Assembly (NCBI GenBank): GCA_963575745.1 | Contig: CAUYUJ010002714.1 | Location: forward strand, 388,133-452,132 | Reading direction: 5' to 3' | Source of the DNA: Prorocentrum cordatum | Lineage: Eukaryota > Sar > Dinophyceae > Prorocentrales > Prorocentraceae | Length of the DNA: 64,000 nt | Part shown: positions 11,261 to 21,869 of the stretch, piece after piece | How positions within the stretch are numbered: the stretch's first letter is position 1 | Layout of the letters: each line of letters opens with the position of its first letter | Notes under the pieces: generated by a model | Seen by the model: only the letters and a program-made list of their open reading frames with translations | The model's database searches: none | What the model was told of the DNA's origin: nothing | Translations under genes and position numbers: made by a program

Positions 11261-12744
11261 ATGATGGAGGATGACGAAGGGAGGAGGGAGGAGTTTTGAA
11301 TTGCGACCTGATTCGCCCTGGACAGCGGTCAGATAATGTCGGCACTCAGCTAGCTTCATACACACGAGCAGTCGAGAGCATTGAAGCACGGGCGCCAAGG
11401 AGAGTACGTGTTCACGGCCCAGCCTCCCAATGCCCATCCCGCCCCCAACGACCACACCTAAAGGTATGACAGCTTGGCGCCGTGCATGTCAAAGCAAAAC
11501 AGGCTCCGACACCAAACGGGCGAAGTAAGTGTCAAGACATCTCCGATCCCGCCCACCAACTGACCCATCCCCGACCGTAACGCTTGCCGAACAGGCTACT
11601 CCATTAACGGTGCACGAGCGTGGGTAAAGAGAGGGGGGGAACATATACGCAGGAGAGAGAGAGCGGGTGAGAAGGACATCGTCTCTCAGCGGGTCCGCTG
11701 CTGGCCCCTCGCGTCCGAAGGCATGGCGGGGCACGCTATTCGCACTCTCGGCCAAGCCTCCCGCGCCTGAGCACCATCAGCGAGACGGTCCTGACAAAAC
11801 ATTCCACGACGTCCGCACAAAGTGGGCATGCAGTGCAGTGACAGCAGGTATCATCACCCCTTCCCTGCTATCCCATTCTCTGCTGCTCGCCGCGCACCTG
11901 GGAGTGTGCGGAGGTGGAGGCTGAGGGGAATATATGAAGGTGATACTCCATGGTCCCGAGGGGGTACACGCTCCGTCGCATTTAAGCCATCGTGGGCACC
12001 CATGGGGGCTCTACGGGTCTACCCCCTCGGGAAATAATGCACATATGTGGCATCTTGACATTCGCCTCTCCGCCTGCCTTCTGCAGACAACGCTTCGCCA
12101 GCTCGGCATAGCGGGGCACGCTATTCGTACTATCGGGCCTCGGACCGCGCGTGGGGTCAAGCATGTGACGCCATGAGACAATGCCGCCGCCCTCTCCCAC
12201 GCCAAAACCCGCTCCAGCCCAGCTACTCCTTACTGCCGCTCGCAACACACATGCGATGCAAGAAACAGGATGAGAAAGGAGGATGAGGATGGGAGGGAGC
12301 ATGGGAGTCACACTGGCCTCAAGAGGGGACACCTCGTGGCCAGCAATGCTCTCCAGACTCGCGGGGGACGCCCGCGGAAACTCCCGCGCACTGTCAGCGA
12401 CACGTGCGGACATCCACAACCACTGCCTCCGTCGCTGCACTGAACTAAGAATCGACGATCAATGCATGCAGACAAGTGCGCAACAACATTATGCAGAGGC
12501 ACATGGAAGAACAGTGACGATGCAGGAAAAGACGAGGCAATGCGTACTCTTCTTTTTACTCTGAGGCAAACAATTGCAAGAGAACATGCCGCGGCAGGCC
12601 TGGACACCTCATTCACGAGCTTGCTGCATTATTGAAATGGATTGCGCGGCAAGACAGCACTGCACAAATGAGCCTGCAACAACTGCGGAGGTGACGCGCG
12701 CTGAGAGCCAGCACCACTGGCGGCGTCCACCTCCGCAGGGAGAC
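11261..12744. other. unassigned region with short repeats
   Basis: No gene is recognised. The phrase gcggggcacgctattcg occurs near 11722 and again near 12113, indicating a short duplicated segment. A separate hairpin lies at 11955-12031. This stretch is the 3' flank of the minus-strand ORF1-like gene but carries no reverse transcriptase signal. Confidence 0.4.
11955..12031. repeat. inverted repeat / small hairpin element
   Basis: cccgagggggta (11955-11966) and taccccctcggg (12020-12031) are perfect 12-bp inverted repeats around a 53-bp loop. It could be a tiny TIR element or an RNA hairpin; no target duplication is evident. Confidence 0.6.
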
Positions 12745-14523
12745 TCACCACCCTTGTGAAAACACGTCTTCCCCATGCCCGTCATGTAATCGTCTGGGGC
12801 TTCGATCCCTCTCAACATCTGAACTGCGGGCTGCCTCATCTCGTCCCCTTGGCAACGGGCGCTCTTCTCCAGGAGCCACACGCAGCTCCACCCTGCTTGA
12901 CGTCGGTGGTGACTGTGCCGCCACACCGGACGCCATGGCTGCCACGATGATCGGCTGCCCTGGGCATGCAACGCCCCTTGCCCTCATGGCGCGGCGCTCC
13001 TCCTCGGCGGCCTCTGCGCGGCGCTCGGCAGCTGCCCGCATGGCTCGGCGGCATGCGATGCCTCTAGTCCGCATGGCGCGGCGCTCCTCCTCGGCGGCCT
13101 CTGCACGGCGCTCGGCAGCTGCCTTGGCGCGGGCAGATCGGGCAGCCTTCTTGGCCTTCCAGTCGTTGGCAGCCACATCATCACCAGCATCTTCTGGCAC
13201 AGGCCCTCCATGCCTGCCATCGACATCTGCCTGTAGCTGTGCCCCGGCCCGCGCCTGGGCCTGTGTCAGGATGGGCGCACCCGACCCTACCACGGACGCG
13301 GCAGGGCCTTGCGGTGCAAGCACCTCCGCCTCCCGCGCTGGCACTGCTGGTGCCACTGCTGTAGGCTGCTGTCCCTGTGCCGCGCCTGCTGCGAGCTGCC
13401 CGAACGTGGCCTGCAGCTCGCCGAGCACTGACGACAGCCCCGCCAACTGCTGCGCCATGTTCACCTGGCCCCGCTGGAGCTCCGTGATGTCGGCTGCCAT
13501 CGGCGACATCATGACATCGCTGTTCGGCTCTGGGTAGTGCGTCTCCAGTTGGCGTAACATTAGCTGCGCCCTCGCCAACTCATTGTATCGCTGAGTCAGG
13601 ACAACTAACATGTGCACGAGGGTAGCCTGTGCCTCAACGAAGTCAACCTGTGTCCGTCTCATCCTCCTCTCGGCCAGCTCCATCTGGAGCCTGTCCGTCT
13701 GCTGGAGACTGGCCGTCTGCGATCTGCACACTACTATCACGGTCATGAGGACTGCATATTCCTGCGCCAAATCGTTGACCACGCACACATGACGCCCAAG
13801 CTGCGGACTTGAACGCAACTTCTTGGCGGAGGCGATGACCAGTCGACGCAGATACCTCCTGAGTGCCTGCACTGCTTCATTAGTGCGAGGCAACTCCTGC
13901 CATGACGGGTGCGCCCTGGCCTCCTCAGGGAGCGCAGGCAACACTCCTGTCGGCTGCAACGCCGCCGAATCCTCCGTGTCCGTGCCCTCCTCGACCTCGG
14001 ACTCCTCGGACGTGACATCTGCCGACTTCGACCGACACGAGGCTCGGGTCCGCCTCGGCCCAGACGTCGCGCGGCATCTGCGAGCCTCAGGCTCTGGCGC
14101 AGCCTCCGCCTCAGGCTCAGGCGTCGGCACCAGCCGACGCGGGAGCATGGCCTCGGCTGCGGCGGCACCAGCCACGTCACGTTCACCCTGCCGACTACGA
14201 CCACGCCGTCGTCGTCTATCAGCACGTTCTCCCTGCTGACTGCGACCAGCCGTCCCCCCCGACGATCGGGCACGCTGATCGGACTGCGGGTTTGGCGTCT
14301 GCTGTCGACTGCCTTCCGTCTGCTGCGGTGGCCCAACGTTGGCCCACGGCGCTTGGGCATGCATTGGGAAGCACACCCTGCACGGACTATCCTGCATCAT
14401 GTTGGGCACGCCGCACTGCTCGCATCGCCATGCTGGTGGCGGCGGCGGGACAGGCACGACCTGCTTGCCCCTGCCCTTGCCCGTGCCGCCCCCTTTACCT
14501 CCTCCGCGATGTTGCCACGACAT
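12745..14523 (-). CDS. retrotransposon ORF1-like protein, RanBP2 zinc finger plus coiled coil
   Basis: The frame is intact and encodes 592 aa from the MSWQH start at 14523; an in-frame ATG at 14577 would add 18 aa. Residues 6-20 are a Gly/Lys tract. Residues 32-51 fit a RanBP2-type zinc finger exactly (W-x-C-x2-C-x3-N-x6-C-x2-C: W32, C34, C37, N41, C48, C51). An Arg/Ser-rich linker and acidic stretch follow, then a helical middle region likely to form a coiled coil (LQMELAERRMRRTQVDFVEA). Near the C-terminus a 69-bp unit is duplicated (AAAERRAEAAEEERRAMR twice). I recall this layout from the first ORF of dinoflagellate non-LTR elements, but no RT follows on the minus strand. A host gene is the alternative. 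Confidence 0.55.
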   Translation of the reverse strand: MSWQHRGGGKGGGTGKGRGKQVVPVPPPPPAWRCEQCGVPNMMQDSPCRVCFPMHAQAPWANVGPPQQTEGSRQQTPNPQSDQRARSSGGTAGRSQQGERADRRRRRGRSRQGERDVAGAAAAEAMLPRRLVPTPEPEAEAAPEPEARRCRATSGPRRTRASCRSKSADVTSEESEVEEGTDTEDSAALQPTGVLPALPEEARAHPSWQELPRTNEAVQALRRYLRRLVIASAKKLRSSPQLGRHVCVVNDLAQEYAVLMTVIVVCRSQTASLQQTDRLQMELAERRMRRTQVDFVEAQATLVHMLVVLTQRYNELARAQLMLRQLETHYPEPNSDVMMSPMAADITELQRGQVNMAQQLAGLSSVLGELQATFGQLAAGAAQGQQPTAVAPAVPAREAEVLAPQGPAASVVGSGAPILTQAQARAGAQLQADVDGRHGGPVPEDAGDDVAANDWKAKKAARSARAKAAAERRAEAAEEERRAMRTRGIACRRAMRAAAERRAEAAEEERRAMRARGVACPGQPIIVAAMASGVAAQSPPTSSRVELRVAPGEERPLPRGRDEAARSSDVERDRSPRRLHDGHGEDVFSQGW

Positions 14524-14577
14524 CGAACTGTGGTGATCGCGTAGCCGCTGCGCCGCGACGACAACTCGTAGCAGCAC

Positions 14578-15114
14578 ACATGCACTGGCGCGGGCCTGTC
14601 ACTCACGACGGCGCCTTGCTGGCACTCAGCTCCTGCCGCTGGACCGTGCCCGCGGCGAGCGGGAAACCCTCGGCGTGCCACGCGTCGCAGTCGCGGCCAA
14701 GGCCCAGGCCGCCGATCCGCGCAGCGGCGGGCGCGGGCCAGCACGCGTAGCCGCCCGCCCCTAGTGAGGAGAGGTTCGCCGTACCTGTTACAGCGCCCAA
14801 AAACCTCTCGAGCAGGGGCGGCAGCTGAGGAGGGAGGACGGAGGGAGGAGGAAGGAGGAGGATGGAGGAGGGAGAAAGGAGGAGGACGGAGGACGGAGGA
14901 CGGAGGATGAGGAGGAGGAGAAGTAGGAGGGGAGCAGGACTGATGCAGAGGACGGAGGACAGAGGATCCTTCGAAGGCTCGCCCTTTCCTGCATCGCCCT
15001 CCCATGCCACGTCCCCCCTTCCTCGCCCCACCCTGCCTCGCCCTGCCCTGCACTCCCCCCGCACCCCCACCTGCCCCGTCCTTCGCTGCGGCGCCGCCGC
15101 TGCCCCCCCCGCAG
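14578..15114. repeat. GAG microsatellite and GC-rich flank
   Basis: Bases about 14828-14935 are an imperfect GGA/GAG array. The remaining sequence up to 15114 is pyrimidine-rich and ends in a cccccccgcag that would serve as a splice acceptor for the next candidate exon. Confidence 0.6.
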
Positions 15115-15234
15115 GAGCACGCCCGGTGTCACTCGTTTCGCGACGAGCACGCGCGGGCGCTGGGACGGCCAGACCGCTATGCGCAGGTCTTTGCGGCGCT
15201 CCAGCGCGAGCTCTGCCACATGTCTTGGCCGCCC
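15115..15234 (+). CDS. candidate internal exon, unknown protein
   Basis: After a pyrimidine tract and GCAG, the frame beginning GAG CAC GCC reads ordinary protein with mixed residues (HSFRDEHARALGRPDRYAQV, FAALQRELCHMSW), with third positions almost all G/C. Possible donors are gtcttt after residue Q or GT inside the ATG-TCT. No family is recognised and the neighbouring exons are not identified. Confidence 0.3.
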
Positions 15235-15239
15235 CCGCA

Positions 15240-15610
15240 CCGCCAGGTCGCGCGGGGCGGCGCTGACGGCGGCGGCGTCGACGACGTCGGCGGCGTTGCC
15301 GTCAAACACGGTGGACGGCGCCGCCAAAGACGGCGACGGCCACGTGGAAGTCGACAGCGGCGTCAGCAGCGGCGTCGATGGCGGCGGCGGATCCTGGCTG
15401 GGCCCATGCCGGGCGTCTGGGTGGGCCTGGTCAGGATGGCCCTCCGATCCGCCAGGTCGCGCAAGGCGGGTCGGCGACAGCGGCGACGGCGGTCCTGGCC
15501 GGGCCCATGCCGGGCACCAAGGTGGGCTTGGCCGGGAGGGCATGTGATGGCCTCTGCACCGCCAGGTCGCACATGGCCAGGGTGGGAAGACGACGGCGAC
15601 TTCCGCGCTG
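15240..15610. repeat. imperfect tandem repeat, period about 100-110 bp
   Basis: tcctggc-gggcccatgcc at 15392 recurs at 15493, and gccaggtcgc at 15243, 15451 and 15561, with GACGGCGGCG spacers between. The result is three diverged units in low-complexity GGC/GAC sequence. Confidence 0.6.
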
Positions 15611-16268
15611 ACGGCGAGGATGACAGCGTCAGCGGCGGCGACGACGACGTGCTCCCCCTCCCCCCCTCCTCCTCCTCCTCCTCCTGGGCTGGCGGCTGCG
15701 CGCTCCCCCGCGGGAGTGCGGCTGCTGCGTGAGGCCGAGCGCCTTCTCCGCATGGCGGTTGCCGTTGTTGGCGCGCCGCCACCGCCCGAGCCCGGTGTCG
15801 CCAGGGGTTCGGCCCGCCCTCGCCGGCGCCGAGCGGCGGCGCGGGCGCCGGCGGCGGCGGCGGCACTTCTGGCGAGCCCGCGCGTGGTCCCGGCGGCGCG
15901 ACGGTGGGCGACTGATTTTTTCAGGACGGCGCCCCCGGAAGTCCCGACCCTTTCCCTGGGACCCGTTCTTCTTCCTGGGTCGTTTTCTGACGGTCCCGGG
16001 GCCCGGCGAGGGCCTCCAGGGGCCGAAAACGGCGAACAAATTGCCGTCCTGATTTTTTCAACGACGCGACCATGTCTGGGGATGATTCGGCAATGGGGGT
16101 GGTCGCTGCAGCCCCGCCCACGCTGGCGGTCGTCGACAGGGCTGTGGAGGGTGCGGCCGCGGTCGCCCCGCCTCCGCCTCTGGAGGACGACGCCTGGGCG
16201 AACGAGCTCCCCGCGCTGCCTTGTGGGCGGCCAGCGCCGGCGCCCGCAGTCGCTGCGGGGCTCTCGGC
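15611..16268. other. unassigned GC-rich region
   Basis: A short TCC run lies at 15665-15685. A frame from 16072 to 16305 (78 aa, LEDDAWANELPAL) has some exon texture but no recognised family or confirmed splice sites. Confidence 0.3.
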
Positions 16269-16435
16269 GCGGGTGACCAGGGCGGCGGTCGGAGCAGTAC
16301 AATTATGACGGGGGACCGGGTCCGGGGGCCGGGGGCCGTGACCCCGATCGGGGTCGCGGGTGACCAGGGTCGCGGGTGACCAGGGCGGCGGTCGGAGCAG
16401 TATAATTATGACGGGGGACCGGGTCCGCGCGCCGA
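16269..16435. repeat. tandem duplication, period 103 bp
   Basis: The segment gtgaccagggcggcggtcgg...aattatgacgggggaccggg at 16273 is repeated from 16376 with one visible change in the aattatg flank (tacaatt/tataatt). Confidence 0.85.
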
Positions 16436-16469
16436 GCCCCACAGTTGCGGTCGACCGCAACTGTGGGGC
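16436..16469. repeat. perfect 34-bp palindrome
   Basis: The sequence is self-complementary about a central GTCGAC (centre between 16452 and 16453), running from gcccc at 16436 to ggggc at 16469 with no loop. Flanking CGCGCG blocks extend it imperfectly. It could extrude as a cruciform or be two fused TIR ends. Confidence 0.9.
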
Positions 16470-16544
16470 CCCGCGCGCCGGGAGCCTTCCAAGATCGCCG
16501 ATGGCTTCGGAACGCTCGAAAACGCGCTCCGATGGCTCCGGATG

Positions 16545-17125
16545 CCTTTCAACACGACTCCCATGACGCCAAGAAGGCCCCCGAAGGCCTCGAAGACGCC
16601 CCAAGAGGCACCCCGAGAGAGCACCAATAAGCGAAAATCGTTGATTTCCAATGGGAAAACTCAAGGGGCACCCAAGCCAGTCAAGGATGCCCCCACGAGG
16701 GCCCCAAGACGGCCCACGAGGGGGCCAAGACGGCCCACGAGGCGCCCAAACCGCCCAAAAACGCCCCAAGGCGGCGCCCAAAACGGGGAGGAGGAAAAGG
16801 AAACTCGCGTCTTTTGGCTCAAGAGACCCCCAGGGCCCAAGAAGGGCCCAAGAAGCCCCAAGGGGCCCCCATGAGATTTGAAAAAATATCAAAAGAGGCC
16901 CCGCATACGCCCCAAAGCCCCAAAGATTCACACATTGTCAATTTCCGATCGGGAAACTGATATTTCTGGCGTGTTCGCCTTTTGGGCTTCCACTGCGTCC
17001 AGACGGCGCAGGAGGCACCCAAGCTGGTCGAGGATGCCCCCAAGAGGGCCCCAAGACGGCCCACGAGGGGGCCAAGACGGCCCGCGAGGCGCCCAAACCG
17101 CCCAAGAGCGCCCCAAGGCGGCGCC
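16545..17125. repeat. CCAAGA/GGCCC degenerate array with AT-rich cores, copy 1
   Basis: Short units of the type gccccaagacggccc and acgaggcgcccaa repeat irregularly. They are interrupted by AT-rich cores at about 16630-16655 (atcgttgatttcc) and 16917-16975. The opposite strand reads a Trp/Gly/Leu/Ser-rich repeat peptide, which I treat as a by-product. Related arrays are at 46010-46610, 47775-48130 and 60110-60700. Confidence 0.8.
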
Positions 17126-17129
17126 CGCA

Positions 17130-17300
17130 CTTCGTCTTTTGTTTTGCTTAACGATTTCGCGCGCCCAAAATCTGTTGCAGAAGATGAAGGGCGGGGGGGC
17201 CGGGGCGGTACTGGCCTGCCTTGGATGGTACGAGTTGATATACAGGATGGACGGATCGACGATAGGGCTGAATCGCATGTGAATGGCATTACGAGCGTGT
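17130..17300. repeat. dispersed repeat pair, copy 1
   Basis: gttgcaga-gatgaaggg followed within 60 bp by gcctgcct-ggatggtacgagtt is shared with 18410-18560. The function is unknown. Confidence 0.65.
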
Positions 17301-18409
17301 GCACCGTTAACAATGTGCACCGCTAGCCACGGGGGGGGGCGGGGTAGATCCGATCCTGATACTATTGTACAACAGAGAACCATCAGCTATCCGCAGTTGG
17401 TTGTAAATTCCACCGCTCGCGCAAATCATCCCGCCCATTCGCCCGCAATCTGGTTTGCAAAAGCCTACGCGGCGGCGATTGCGATGGGTGTTGGGTGTTG
17501 GCTGGTGCATCGCTGCGGCCGCATTGGCCCGAGCATGCTCGCGCGCGCAGCGGCCAGCTTGTTTGGCGCGACAGACGCGGCCGCGGTGGCGCTGACCGCT
17601 GGGAACTCCCCAGAGGGCACTTCGGTGCGAGCGGGCGAAAAGGGCGGGCGCGGTATCATGGCAACGTCCACTACGGTAGACGCGAAGATAGTGACGACGG
17701 TGGTGGCGATGCTGATAACGACGACGGGCTGGCCAGTGACGGCGCCGATTCTGATCAAGCTGACGACGATGACGGCGTCTTCGCGTCTGTGGTGAAGATT
17801 GCGGAAAGAGTTCGACATGCGCGCGCCGCCGTCGCGCGAAGGTGGCCCGCATGGCAGTATTTGGCACGGATCGCTCCCGCCCCCCAGGCACGCGCGCAAT
17901 GGCATTCGAAAAGGGGCTCGACATGCGGCGCGAGAGGCCCGTTTTGCAGAATGGAATCACGTAATCGAGACAATTCTGGGTTTTCCAGGGCATTTACAAA
18001 CGCGAGAGCGGATTATTTGGTGTTGAACACCGGCGCTCTAACACCCTACGTTTTTTTGTATGTTTCTTGACATGCGATTTGGCATCGGGACGGGACCCAA
18101 GGTTTCAGCAATTTCACCGTGCGCGCGACGACGTGTGTGCATGCCGTCTCGTTTGTTGCAAGGGGTTTTTGCGACAGCACGCGCGCAGGGGCGTTCAAAG
18201 GTTAGCGACGCGCGCGCGAACAAAGGCGCCCGTCTGGTAGCATGTTATGAACATGTTGACACACTTATGGTTCCTTATATAGTATAAAAAAAGGAAAGCG
18301 CTGGCGCAGAAATGTTTTTGTTATCTCGAATTCGCGGTTCGAACTCCTTTGTCGGTGTATATGTGCCCGGGGCACTCGATGATGATGTCCGTTGTTTTGT
18401 TGGCGAGGT
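17301..18409. other. unassigned region
   Basis: A plus frame around 17440-17795 contains hydrophobic segments (AAAIAMGVGCWLV) and could be a decayed membrane-protein exon, but no family is recognised and both strands are open. The rest (17800-18400) shows nothing. Confidence 0.3.
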
Positions 18410-18560
18410 TTTGTTTCGAAAGTGGCGGTGTTGAATGAAAGTGCGCGCGCATATGAGTTGTTGCAGAGGATGAAGGGAGGGCGATACCAGCCTGCCTGGG
18501 ATGGTACGAGTTACAGGTTCGGATGGACGATGGGGCAGGATCTTATGTAAATTGCTATGA
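18410..18560. repeat. dispersed repeat pair, copy 2
   Basis: This is the second copy of the segment at 17130-17300, sharing gttgcagaggatgaaggg and ggatggtacgagtt. Confidence 0.65.
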
Positions 18561-18631
18561 AAAGAAGGGAACCAACAATTCGGGGGGAGGGGGGGATCCT
18601 CAGGCTTTTTGAGAAAGAAGAATCTAGGCGG

Positions 18632-18847
18632 CGACGGGGCGGCGACGGCGACCACGGAGCCGCCAGACCGACACGCTCAGACGACGGGCGGCGACGTGGC
18701 CTCGACGGGGCGGCGACGGCCAGCACGGAACGGCCATACAAACATTCAGGCCCAGACTGGCGGCGACGATGCGGTGACGGGACGGCGACGGCGAATTCGG
18801 AACCGCCAGACCGACATTCAGGGCCAGTTCGTCAGGGGAGAAGTAAG
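18632..18847. repeat. 72-bp tandem repeat, 3 units
   Basis: Units start gacggggcggcgacgg at 18632 and 18704 and gacgggacggcgacgg at 18776; each contains a ccgccagaccgacac-like block. The period is a multiple of three, so frames stay open through the array. Confidence 0.85.
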
Positions 18848-20380
18848 AACCTCTAAGCGCAAGCAGTGTTTGGATAATTGATATGTGTACAGGCATACGC
18901 ATACTTACATCGGAGCAAAGCCAACACACATGTACAACACGCCACACATACTGGAACCACAAGCCCTGTTGGAAGCACAGTCCCGCAATTTTCAAATCAT
19001 GGCTTTGATAGTTGGGTCACATGTTTTCCGTTATCTGTCCATGAAAGCCATAGTTTTGGGCGGGCCTCCAGGAGTCTCTCTTCGAGGACCTGGCTTCTCG
19101 GAGGCAGGCCTACCCGCGGTCCGTACTTACCCCCTCCCCCACCGCTCTTTCCCCCCTCAGCCTCCCCCCCCTCCACCCTTTCGCCTCCTCCTGCGGCGGG
19201 TTCGACGACGGCGACGGCGGGCGGCGAGGGCGGCGACCGCGACTGCGACGGCGGCGACGGCGACTGCGACGGGGGCGGCGGCGACGGCGGCGAGGTCAGC
19301 GGCAGCCGCTCGCGGACGCTGCGGGTGCTGCAGTGCCTGCGGCTGCTGACGCGCGACCCGGAGCGGGCGCCCTCGGGCGAGAGGAGAAGTCAGCCGGCAG
19401 GCAACGGGGCTCAGCGCAAACGGGGCTGAGCCCGAGCGGCGGATCCTGCATGGTTCTGCAGCGCATGATTTTGGCCGAGCCGGGTTTGGAAGCCGGTCGC
19501 GGCCTCGGAGGTGTCCTCACATTCTGGCCGGGCTGGGCTTGGGGAAGCCCCTGAAGGAGTGCAACGCCGTTTTGCCTGAATTGGCTGAGCCGCGTCGCTG
19601 AGCCGAGTTACTCCACGCCCGAAGAAGGGATCGAGAGGATCGATGGTCCAGGGTCGCGGGTCGAGGATTCTTTGGATGGCCTAGGGACGAGGATCCAGGA
19701 TTCAGAGTGAGTCCACGATCGGTGGCCGAGGATCATCCAAGAAGAGGCGTGAATTCTTGAGTCGATTCAGCCGTGGTCTGCGACCAACAGCTTGACTTCC
19801 AAGTTATAGGTGATCGGTCGGAGTACGCCATTGATCCCACTCCCACTTCTCGTCGCCACCGCCCTGGACGAAGCAGCAGCAGCTGCTGCTAAAAGAGGCT
19901 GGATGGCCTGAGCGGCAGCAGCCCCCAGTCGGCACCGCCCAGGCATACTCATACTACATATGCGTCAATCCTGCAAGGGCGACTCGCCCGCGGTCAGACA
20001 TATCATAGTATAAGCTCCGTTGCGGGCGCTTTCTGGCCATACCAGCTCGAGACAAGATAGATTGCAAGACTCGTGTACAAGAGATGTTCGTCTCAGACGT
20101 GCGCCTCCAACATTAGCACACAGTACTCGTATGCCCCTCTGAGCCCCGCCTAGCTCCAAGCGTGGATCACCACTGCCCGCAGCTGACGCTCCTCTGTGCC
20201 GCAGGTGCTTGCTCATGGTTTCTGAATAAGCGTGGGGGGGTACCCCCCCGACGGGGGTCAACCTCGCCTCGTCGTCGGGCCGCGACGTGGGTCGGAGCGC
20301 CTTCGGCGCGCGGTGGCTGCCCGCGACGGGGGTCGATGTGGAGCCGTTTGCGGGGATGCCGCCCCCCCGACGCATGATAT
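18848..20380. other. unassigned region
   Basis: AT-richer sequence at 18850-19040 gives way to a GGCGAC/GCGACG array (19200-19290) and then mixed sequence with words such as ggatcgatgg and ggatccagg (19620-19740). I see no gene. Confidence 0.35.
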
Positions 20381-20573
20381 GGGAGTTTCATCGACCTCCT
20401 GCCCTGACACGCCGATGAGTGGAGGGGCCGTTTTCGGCTCGCGAGAGGGCGCCGCGGCCGTTCCTTCTGCGGGCCCGGTCTCTTAGCGGGCCCAGGCCCG
20501 TCGGTTTCGGTCCTGGGAGTCCTGGGCCCTGGTCGCGAAAGGGTGGTTCACGAACGGGAGGTCTGCCCGCCGC
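20381..20573. mobile_element. TIR element family B, copy B1
   Basis: The left end contains cgacctcctgccctgacacg and the right end gggaggtctgcccgccg, bracketing the conserved interior gagagggcgccgcggccgtt seen in B3 and B4. It is more diverged than those copies, with changed TIRs and a partly different interior. Confidence 0.6.
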
Positions 20574-20739
20574 CGATCCTGCAGAACCTCGGAGCGCCTC
20601 GCTTTCAAGGGCAGGCGCGACGAGGCCGCAGCGGCGGCGGCCCGCCGCTCGCCGCGGCCGCCGCCGCCCCTTCCTGCGCGCCCCGCGGCCCTGCGGGCCT
20701 CGGGGCCCCGGAGGGCCCGCGCCGCCGTCCCCCGGGGGG

Positions 20740-20935
20740 CATCGGGGGGGGGGGACAGCTCTCAGGGGGGGGGGGGCGGCCAAGAGGGCGGGGGATGACG
20801 AGGGGGGGGGCCCCCAAGAGGGGGGTGATGACTAGGGGGGGGGCGGCTAAGAGGGGGTGATGACCAGGGGGGGACAGCCCTCGGGGGGGGCGGGCGGCCA
20901 AGAGGGGGGTGATGACTAGGGGGGGGGGATACCTT
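20740..20935. repeat. G-run tandem repeat, G-quadruplex-prone
   Basis: Runs of 7-12 G alternate with caagag and tgatgac-ag words in units of roughly 35-70 bp. The plus strand could form G-quadruplexes. Base calls in the homopolymers may be unreliable. Confidence 0.8.
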
Positions 20936-21490
20936 GGCCCGGGCCATGGTGTCTCCCCAGATTTCATGGCGCCTCTTCTTACGTCATTGCGTCCCTGCCC
21001 CCCCCCCCCCCCTTGGGCCGCGCACATGCCGCCGGCCATGATTTGTGCCCCCCCCTCTTGGACGCCCCCCTCTTGGCCGCCTCCGAAACGACATGGGCGG
21101 GGGACAGTCCTCAGGGTGGGATCTGGGGCAGCGCCGGGGGGGGGGTCGGTCGCAAAGCATGGGAGCCTCATATACCGTCGCAATTCCGTCTCTCGAGTGG
21201 GTTGGCGTCGGTCAGCGCTGGTCGGTCGATGGGAAGCCGATACAGATTCGATCTAGCGTCGAGGTCCCCCAGATGGGGACAAGAGGATCACGCCGCATCG
21301 ACCATACATCGGCGATTCGGCTCGATGATGAGCCTGATTTCCTCCACGCCACCGTCGCCGATGCATCGGCGATGCATCGACGCTGCGGCGCGATCCTGCC
21401 AGCCCGTTTCCTCGAAGGCCTCTGGGCAGGATCGGCTCAGGGAGGATGGGAGCAGCGCTGGGGGCGGGGCAGGCAGTGGCGGCGGGCGCC
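20936..21490. other. poly-C tract and ATCG-rich dispersed repeat
   Basis: A run of about 16 C lies near 21000. Bases 21235-21420 are rich in gatgcatcg words and include the near-palindrome gatgcatcggcgatgcatc (21360-21378). They resemble 140-345 and 56800-56890. No gene is seen. Confidence 0.5.
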
Positions 21491-21493
21491 CTC

Positions 21494-21773
21494 TGGGGCA
21501 CCCGCCTCCTCCCCCTCCTCTTCATCCTCCTCCTTCTCCTCCTCCTCCTCCTTCTCGTCGTCGTCGTCGTCCTCCTCCTCCTTATCCTCCTCCTCTCCGC
21601 CTCCTCTTCCTCCTTTCCCTCCTCCTCCTCCTCCTCCTGTCCTCGTCTTTTCCCTCCTCCTCCTCCTCCTCCCTATCCTCCTCCTCCTCCTCCTCCTCCT
21701 CCTCCTCCTCCTCCTCCTCCTCCTCCTCCTCCTCCTCCTCCTCCTCCTCCCCCTCCTCCTGGGGCCAGTCTCC
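21494..21773. repeat. TCC microsatellite
   Basis: A long TCC array with a short GTC insert near 21555-21572. Confidence 0.9.
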
Positions 21774-21791
21774 CCCCCCCCGCGCGCGCAG

Positions 21792-21866
21792 GATCTGCAG
21801 GCCGCCTTCTTCGAGCGGCCGCCGCCCGAGTGCGAGCCCGGCCCGGCAGGCCCTGGCGGCGCCGCC
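21792..21866 (+). CDS. candidate internal exon, unknown protein
   Basis: After ccccgcgcgcgcag, the frame starting GAT CTG CAG reads DLQAAFFERPPPECEPG and continues Pro/Gly-rich until a GCC array. It has exon texture beside an acceptor-like AG, but no family or partner exon is known. Confidence 0.2.
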
Positions 21867-21869
21867 GGA

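Noticed and set aside
16812-16823. ttttggctcaag, a 12-base match to the end of the spliced leader
   Set aside because: It lies inside a CCAAG-type array, lacks the leader's 5' half and has no gene after it; most likely chance.
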